Source: Diphasiastrum complanatum
Lineage: Eukaryota > Streptophyta > Lycopodiopsida > Lycopodiales > Lycopodiaceae
Assembly (NCBI GenBank): GCA_029204225.1
Contig: CM055094.1
Location: 29,498,107-29,562,106, forward strand
DNA: 64,000 bases
Reading direction: 5' to 3'
Below the pieces are notes generated by a model that saw only the letters and a list, made by a program, of their open reading frames with translations, did not search any database and was not told the DNA's origin. Position 1 is the first letter of the stretch; each line of letters opens with the position of its first letter. The translations under genes and the position numbers were made by a program. This document shows positions 56,890-64,000 of this stretch, one piece after another.

Positions 56890-59537
56890 TATGATGACAT
56901 TGTATCATCTACATGTGGATATCCCTATTGATTTGGCACCTTTGCAGAGATGAGAAGGCAAAGGAATTCAAATATCTGCCGATAATCGTTCTCGTTACAA
57001 GGCAAAAGGAAAAAAAACTTGGATTTGTGGATAGTTGGAACATTATATCCACAAGATCCAAGCACTTTGACACATCCCACGTGCTCTTCAATAACTAATT
57101 TAGTTACATGGATATGCAATGGACATAGTGGATTACTAGGATATTGTGAAAGATTGCAGAACCATGGAAAACAACTTTATATGAATAAAGTTCACTTTTT
57201 AGAAGGTGAGTTATTTCGGATATCTTCTTATTGTCAGAATAGAGATTGTCATCTCCAAAAGACATTAGAAGAAAATGAACAACTTAAAAAAAATAATGAA
57301 TCATTATAGAAGATAACAATCAATATCAAATCAGAACTAGAGCAAATGCAATCACTCTTACAGTCTATTCGTATTGAAAACTTACAATTATTGAAGGATG
57401 TGGATTTGGCAAAGAAGAAGGCTGAAAGTAAGAAGCGAAAGCGAAGAGCTTGCAAGGATATTCAAACGCTTTCAAAAGGAGGTTATCGAAATAGAAGGAT
57501 CCGTGCATTCAAGTAAGCATATTCAGATTTTTGTAAGTTTTTCAATGACATTTGATTTTAATTTCAGCTATGGTGATATTCTGTTAACTATCTGTTGTTT
57601 TTGTAGGTTTGCATTAGTAGCTCCTCGGAATATTAAAGACAATGCTTCACTAGGAATGTCATTGGGCACAATATTGACTTGCAAATCCACTGAGCGTATC
57701 ATGATGAACAATAGGATTTCAAATGTAAAGTGTAAAATAGTAGTCTTTGATGGTGGACATTCAAAAAAATTTAGATAAGACTATAGTTCAGGGTGCTTGT
57801 GATTTTGCGGGTATTAGCAAAGAAGCATATGCAACAATATTTAAACTAATTAGAGAAGCTTTTAAGCAAGTTTAAATTAGAAAAGTCCCAATCTCTAGGA
57901 CATATCACTTGAAGAAAGAGAGAGATACATTAAACATAGGTATGCATAAGATCACTGTAACTCCATTTCATATTGAGGAGGTGTATGAAACTGATGGAAG
58001 ATCGATATTCTATAATTCATCAAACAATTTATTTGTTGATCTAAATTACTTGTTGAGATACATCATCACATTCTATGATATAACCTATGAAAAGGTGAAT
58101 GGAAAAATAATCATAGTACTTAAGTTAGATGAGTCAAAAATTGTGAAAGGACAGAAGATGGAGAAGGTTAGTATAACTCTCATGAATGGTGCTCTATCAC
58201 AAACAAAAAACCAAGAAGATTTCAGATTCAGTGTCCAGTCAGAAAATGATATATGGTGGTTGGCAGCATTTCAAGTAACTAGCCTCATTATTACATTACA
58301 TTCATTGAATAGTATTAATACATTGTAAATTAAGTCTGATTAATTTTTTTGGACAGGTGCTAAAAGAGGATCATGATATATTATCATGGATATTCTCAAG
58401 GACATCTTATCCTATGATCATCAAGGACCATATGGATGGAGGACTTCTCAATGTTCCAGGAGTTGGAGACTTCAATGTTGAATGGCACTTAGCAGGTGAT
58501 TTGAAAACATTAAAATGTATGTATAATGTCTCTCACGGTGCTACATCAAAACACCCTTGTTTTTATTGTATGAAAATGACAAAAGATGTAACTAGGAGCA
58601 CAGCAATTACTAGAGAATATGCATATCCAAACTGGAAACCTGTGCTGCCTATCCTCTTAAAAAATGTGCATGTTTGCACTCTTCATGCAAAAGTTAGATT
58701 AATAGAAAAGATCATTTATCTTCATATAGTTTTTGCTTGGAATACTAAGCCAACACCATTAGCAAAGAAAGCTATCTCTCGATTAGAAGATGTTTTATCA
58801 CAAGCAAGACTCCATAAAGGACATGTCAAAATTCAAAAAGATGAAAAGCTTTCAGGAAAGAATGGGAACATGTCAACTAAGCCAAGCATAGGAGGAGCAA
58901 AAGCACGTCGTTTCTTATCAAATCATATTGGTAGGGCTTCTAATATTCAACACTCAGTCTAGACCGATATCATTGCTGCTACTCAGGACTTCGAAAAAGA
59001 CGGCAAAACCAAAGTACTAAAAGTTGGTGTATGGAAAAAGCTTGATAGTATGATTGTTATTTTAAGAAAAGAAAAATACTCTGATATTGATAAGAAAGCT
59101 GTCCAAAGGACTTGTGTCGAGTTTATTAATGCAGTATCAAAAGCATGGGGAGATGATCACATCACTCATTACATGGTTAGTATTGAATTCTTAAAATGCT
59201 TTCAGATTTTCATATATATTTAGATCCAAACATAAGACTAACATTATGATTTTGACATATGCAGCACATACTAAGAGATCATACAACATTTTTTGCAAAT
59301 ACATATGAAAGCTTGAGTGTATGGTCGTCGCAAGGGATGGAGAAGTCACACTAGCAAGCACGAGCAACACTTCATCGAAATACACAACATGGAGGAACCA
59401 ATGAAAAACAAAACTACATTTGTCAATTGTTTCAGTGGTTCTACGACAGAGTTCAAATTCGACATATAACAAAGTCCACACAATACAACAAGTTTAAAAA
59501 AGCATGCAAGTTCATACAGGAAGAGAAAATTAGATGA
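56890..59537 (+). pseudogene. DDE-like transposase relic, copy B
   Basis: Exons about 56890-57512, 57607-58274, 58357-59175 and 59265-59537, with GT-AG borders. Content in order: LHVDIPIDLAPL start, NLDLW and GLLGYC segment, coiled coil with a TAG at 57307 and a basic end (KKAESKKRKRR); a core with KLDES..KGQKMEK and NDIWWLAAF; EWHLAGDLKTLK followed by CFYCMK; a helical part; and VWSSQGMEKSH..HGG near the end. I propose the Asp of KLDES, the Asp of GDLK and the Glu of QGMEK as a D-D-E triad. The CxxC pair after the second Asp and the QGxEK element recall large DDE proteins of animal transposons (from memory). Stops at 57307, about 57873, 58960 and in SH*QA, plus a frame break near 57018, show it is inactive. 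Confidence 0.62.
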
Positions 59538-59671
59538 TTGTTGAGTACAAGATCATCATTATCATCAAATCATGACATGTTCAGAATTGCTTTGCAAATT
59601 CATTGAACAAGAAAGGAGAAATACTCAATGTAAATGTATTGATTGTATTATATGAACATACAAAGTGTCAA

Positions 59672-61171
59672 CTATTCATCATCAGATCTTGTGTCAGATT
59701 CTATGGCAGTATTGTCATGAAGAAATTCTTTGCTAGCGTATGCATCTAATAGATGTGCATTATCCTTATTTCCACTAAGCTCAATATAAGTGGAATACAA
59801 TGAATAATGGGAGCTCCTTAAAGGAACATTCCCATCAGTAATGCCTAAAATGTTCAAAACATAAGATCTTTTGACAAAAATGATCTTATTTCTCTTTACA
59901 AATTTATGTCCTCCTAGGTAAAATGATAAAGCTTTAACTGCCATTACAAGAGTCTCCCCGACTGGGCTCAGCTTGGAATGAGCAATACAGATCTCATTCT
60001 TTAGGAAATGCCTAAGATAGTGGCCAAGTCCACTATCCCTCTGGAAAGACGATGCGTGTTGTCTGAAACCACCTCGTCTCGTAGCAAAATCATCTATTAT
60101 GAGAGCATCCTACAATAGGAAATTTGTTAGCAAAAACACATTCAGTGATTAGAAATATCGTAATGCAAAAAAGTCTAAGCACTTACACATTCTTCATCAT
60201 CAACAGTAACCAGATCATGATGATCAATATAATGACCACGTACTGAACTGGAATCATCCGTGAAATGCAATAATGATGGACGAGGGAAGCCCATCTGGGA
60301 TTGAAATGCCGTGAATTCTTCATCGGATGGTTTGCCTCGCCCATCCTTAGCTATATTTGATAAAGTCTTAGTCAAGCATTCTTCACCAGTCATAATTCTT
60401 TCCTCATCATCAAAATCAATACCAGCAACAAGATCATCTGTTTCAAAATCTACGAAGTCGGAGAATTCAAAAATTGTGTCAGATAATAAACATAGAACCT
60501 CGTCTTCACGATAGTCAAAAAATTTACATAAATCAACATAGAATATACATCGTCATTAATATAATATACAAGCAAATTGAATATACATTTAGAATCCTCT
60601 GTAGGGTTGAATTCATCAACAGATGTATTTGGGCCAATAAAAGAATCCCGTAGAGAATCAGTATTTATATTTATGAAGTCACTTTCCTTATCAGGAGTGT
60701 CGATAAGAAAGTAACTGATGTCCTTAATAGCTGACTGAACGGAGGATGATAAAAAGGGAGGGTCAACAACAGAAATTTCATCATCATTTGGGATCTGAAC
60801 TAACAGGAAAAGTACGAAACCATTCTGATATTCAACCAATCGACATTTCTTGTTGCAATAAGGATGCAGTGAACTGCTTTTGAAAAGATCAAACAATTTG
60901 GTGAACATTCTATCCAGTCTATGTCTGAAAGTTGAGAAGAAGTGAACCTGATCAGTATAATGCATGTACTGGAGTGAACAGGCTTACTAAGTATATCTCT
61001 GAATCTAACATAATGTTGATAAAAAATGTCAGAATTCGGTTGTGCAGTCCTAAAAACATGTAGATATGGCCTGAATAGGCTATGGAAGTAGTCCAGATTT
61101 TCAGGATTCCCAAATTCACTAAGAAATGAACTCAAATCTGAATCTCGTGAGGACCCTGAGGAAGAGGCCAT
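59672..61171 (-). CDS. unassigned multi-exon gene, divergent to the histone-Ulp1 gene
   Basis: Start ATG at 61171 (MASSSGSSRDSDLSS). The first part runs to about 60957 (YLHVFRTAQPNSDIFYQHY), then continues in another frame (FRHRLDRMFTKLFDLFK, NKKCRLVEYQNGFVLFLL) to about 60590. This change is either a small intron or a frameshift. After an intron, acidic text follows (YREDEVLCLLSD, DETDDLVAG-like, DFDDEERIMTGEE) to 60187. A clean intron 60111-60186 (GT-AG on the minus strand) leads to the last exon 60110-59672, with DDFATRRGGFRQHASSF and LSFYLGGHKFVKRNK, ending DTRSDDE. No family is recognised. It faces the transposase relic tail-to-tail and the histone-Ulp1 gene head-to-head. Probable role: accessory protein of the mobile element, by position only. 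Confidence 0.5.
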
Positions 61172-62004
61172 CGAAATAAAGTGAATATCACACTTGTGCA
61201 CGAGGGAGATGAGAAAGAAAACTAACTACCAAGATGGCACACAAGAGAGATATGTACGATGCGAGATACCGAATATCGCACTTGAGCACAAGTAGGTGTC
61301 ATTGAGTGCAAACGATCAACAAAGCGCGCGCACAAGAGCGATATGCCGCGAATTTCAATAACGGAAAAAGGTAAAAAATTAATCGGTTTGCGTGCCATTT
61401 ATACTAAATTTTCACACGTGCGGTCAACGGTCAATGGACACGTGTCTACTTTCAATTCGACTACAGCTATTGGCACTTGCAACGTGACACCTAGACACGT
61501 GTGAAATGACAACTGGACACATGTTGCGTGTTCATTCGTGTGCTCAAAAACACGTGTCGCTCTATCATTTGCTCGTACAAATCTCACACGTGTAAAGTGA
61601 TAGCGTGACACGTGTCGCTCTGTCATTTGTTCGTACAACTCCCACACGTGTGATTGGACATTCTTTCGTACGTGCAAACCAGGATATAAAATCACAAACT
61701 TCGATGAATTTTTTTCACTTTTTTTTTTCGCTTCGCATATCGCACTTGTGCGCGTCCTTCACACTCGAATTTCCACCCACCGTCTTTCATGCGCACAGGT
61801 CCGATACACCTACCTACGTGTCCCCCTGTATCACACTTGTGCGTTTTTCTTCAAAACTAATTTCTTTCTGTTATATTCAGCTTGCATAGGTCCGATATAC
61901 CGTACGTTCCTTCCGTACATATCGGTCCTCTACGAGATTTTTATCACCCTTCCATTCTCATTCTCCCCGTCGCGCGCAAGTCCGCTATTGCATAGTACAC
62001 ATCC
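61172..62004. promoter_or_regulatory. bidirectional promoter with CACGTG array and TATC-GCAC-TTGTGC motifs
   Basis: This 833-bp spacer separates two divergent start codons. CACGTG occurs at 61415, 61439, 61496, 61551, 61587, 61609 and 61645, mostly as ACACGTGT. The stretch 61551-61650 is a 58-bp direct repeat (CACGTGTCGCTCTRTCATTTG). Motifs of the type TATCGCACTTGTGCG (or TATCACACTTGTGC) lie at about 61187, 61271, 61738 and 61828, with an inverted GCGCGCACAAGAGCGATA at 61325. CACGTG is the G-box/E-box core bound by plant bZIP and bHLH factors. The second motif is unknown to me and may bind an element-encoded protein. Confidence 0.65.
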
Positions 62005-63764
62005 ATGGATAGGAGAAAGCAAACCAGGAGAAACTTCTTCTCTCCTGGCTCATCCTCAGCCCCTGTGGTGGCCATTACCCCTCCTGCTAGACATAGAATG
62101 CGCAACCGCAGCAGGTGGCTCTCTGAGATAAGCAAGTACCAGACATCAACTGTGTTGTTGATCCCAAGGGCTCCATTCTACTGTGCTGTCCGAAACATAA
62201 CAAGAAATGATCTCGGACAGCTGGTCAAATTTACACCCAGTGCTCTTCAGTGCCTTCAGGAGGCTGCTGAAGACTACCTTAGTCTTTTTTTTGAAGATTC
62301 ATTTTTGCTTGCCATTCATTCCAAGAGAGTCACAATAATGCCCAAGGATTTTCAACTCCTGATGAGAATGAGGGTTAGGTTCCGTAGGTTGCACGTATCT
62401 CAGCCTTCTGCTCCCAAGCCAACACCTGTAGATAGGACTGATCTTCCTACGAGGCATCCTAGAAAGCAGAGTGCCCCCAAGAGAGCTCCAAAGAAAGCAA
62501 AGATCGTAGACACCACAAATTCTGTGAAACCTGACCCAGAATCAATTGTAGATAACGATGTTGTTGATAATGCTGTAAATATAGCTACAGCTATTTTGGA
62601 TACCGCTTTGATTCCTATAGATACTACACATCTGCCTCCTCCTCCTCCTCCAAATTTTTATACATATATAGATTTGGATGAGTATCTTAGATTTGAAAAA
62701 GACATATCGGATGCTATGGATAAAATTGGTACTCCTTTTTGTTTTAGACTAGATGAACTTGATTTTAGTATTAATTTTAGAGTTTTAGATTGCTTGGATC
62801 TCAAAGACAGACGGACTTCTATCAGTGATCCTGTGATAGAGTCTGGGTTGACACTCTTGCAATTTGACATTGCAAGAGATTCATCCAACGAGTTGCTGGT
62901 GCTGAGTAACTTTTTGCTCCAGGCCTTCAAGGAGAATAATGACACATTGTCACAGTGTCTGACAAGTGGATTCACACCAGCAACAAAGTTTCTGGTCATT
63001 CTTTATCATACCAAGTAGGATATATTAAGTGCTTCTTCCTGTCTTATGCATTAACATTGACATTTTCAATTTAAATAGTTCTCAGGAATTGTCGCTAAAG
63101 TACTTTCAATCTTATTTTGCAGTGACCACTGGAGTTTAAACTTGATCTCTATTAAGAGATCTGTAAATAATAGTATCAAAGGTTTTTGTGTCAAGATGAA
63201 TTCGGCGAAAAATACGCATAAAAATGTAGATATATATTTGCCATATTTAAGTAAATATATTCCTACAGATGTTCCCCATTCCATGGACTGGGAGATCGTG
63301 AGTTTGGAGGTAAACTCTATCGTTCTTAATAGCATGTTAAAATCCGTATTCTAATGTAATTGTTTCATTCTAATTCATTCTGTTTCATAACTGATTTCCT
63401 TTGTGCTGAATTATTTTGCAGTCACCACAGCAAAATGATTCATTCAGCTGTGGGTGGTACACGTTATACAATGTCAGGTTATTTTTTGAGTGGTTCAACC
63501 TTCAGGAAGATGTTGATATTTCTAAGGTAATAAATTTTGCTTATTCTTATTTTTTGAATCATGATTAGTTTTCTATTTTGTTGATGTTTTTAGCCATTAC
63601 TAATACATGAATGTTCTATTTTGCAGTTTACACTTCCTGAGTACACATCAAGCGAGGTGTACAGATTCAAACAAGAAATCATCTTGAGTATACGGGCTAG
63701 GGCAAGGCTTCAGCCTCTCTTTATTGATGATGGTGCAAAGGATGATGTAGTAGTACTAAATTAA
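62005..63764 (+). CDS. histone H3-fold (CENH3-like) protein fused to Ulp1-type cysteine protease
   Basis: Exons 62005-63014, 63123-63309, 63422-63526 and 63627-63764 join in frame (GT-AG borders), giving 479 residues without a stop. Residues 1-10 (MDRRKQTRRN) echo the H3 N-terminus. Residues 38-122 are an H3 histone fold: LSEISKYQTSTVLLIP, VRNIT (62-66), LQEAAEDYL (84-92), IHSKRVTIMPKDF (104-116). LLIP, VRNIT, EAAEDYL and KDF recall plant CENH3, whereas RVTIMPK is canonical H3. A basic linker (158-166, likely nuclear signal) and six prolines (211-216) follow. The Ulp1/SENP part has ISDPVIE (273-279), DHW with catalytic His339, and QQNDSFSCG with Gln402/403 and Cys409, 70 residues after the His as in SENP2. 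The usual Asp is not obvious; Asn363 may replace it. An alternative exon 2 donor (GTGAGT at 63298) would remove four residues. Neighbours suggest a transposon gene. Confidence 0.85.
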
Positions 63765-64000
63765 GATCAGAACATATATAGATAGCATAAAAAAAAATAC
63801 ATGTATAGAATTCATAGAAAAATATACATTTATATATCAAATGCTGTTCCATTTTATGAATTTGGGAGCACAAATTTGGGCGCCAAAAATCTCTTTGATA
63901 TGATACTTAATTTCAATTTTTCGTATCACATTTAATCTAATGTGAATGCCAACATAGTCACAGTTATTGCGTATACCATATTTTATGTAACTATACATAC
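63765..64000. other. 3' flank at the window edge
   Basis: AT-rich DNA with a GGGAGCACAAATTTGGGCGCC stretch at about 63865. No terminal repeat of the neighbouring element could be identified before the window ends. Confidence 0.4.

Noticed and set aside
56468-63965. TAGTCACAGTTA at 56.47 and 63.95 kb as possible element ends
   Set aside because: A 12-bp direct match without supporting terminal structure, and in direct rather than inverted orientation. It is likely chance.

Overview
The window reads as nuclear DNA of a land plant: AT-rich, repeat-dense, with spliceosomal introns, Ty1/copia and Ty3/gypsy relics, a tRNA-derived SINE, and one clear plant gene (a DUF604/GT31-like glycosyltransferase). 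I cannot fix the species. A fern or another lineage with a large repeat-rich genome is plausible, but that is inference. I found no rRNA gene, intact tRNA gene or CRISPR array.

Layout. 0-3.5 kb: tandem repeats, low-complexity DNA and one unassigned minus-strand ORF. 3.5-10.4 kb: almost empty, apart from a possible orphan last exon (6.94-7.04 kb) and a 5'-truncated SINE. 10.4-11.45 kb: copia RT/RNase H relic. 11.9-14.6 kb: two adjacent tandem arrays (about 375 bp and about 190 bp units) ending in a foldback. 15.65 kb: a MITE. 16.6-21.8 kb: promoter and three-exon DUF604 gene, the only ordinary host gene recognised. 22.6-26.5 kb: diverged segmental duplication studded with hairpin elements. 28.6-35.95 kb: complete short SINE with a 15-bp target-site duplication, then gypsy relics on both strands around copy A of an unusual DNA transposon (30.86-32.90 kb, minus). 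35.9-37.1 kb: minisatellite. 38-43.85 kb: longer gypsy relic. 43.9-46.15 kb: minus-strand ORF fragments, probably from a mobile element. 46.4-50.4 kb: degenerate simple repeats with a recurring GC-rich palindrome. 50.6-54.06 kb: copia polyprotein relic lacking the RT active site. 56-56.3 kb: copia fragment.

The most striking part is 56.9-63.8 kb. A decayed DDE-like transposase relic (copy B, plus strand) is followed tail-to-tail by an unrecognised minus-strand gene. That gene lies head-to-head with an intact four-exon gene for a histone H3-fold protein, with several features I associate with centromeric CENH3, fused to a Ulp1/SENP-type cysteine protease. The divergent promoter between them holds seven CACGTG boxes and recurring TATC-GCAC-TTGTGC motifs. 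I propose that the three genes form the cargo of one transposon family, of which copy A is a second, truncated member. Membership of the histone-protease gene in the transposon is inferred from adjacency and layout, because no terminal repeats were found and the window ends 236 bp after its stop codon.
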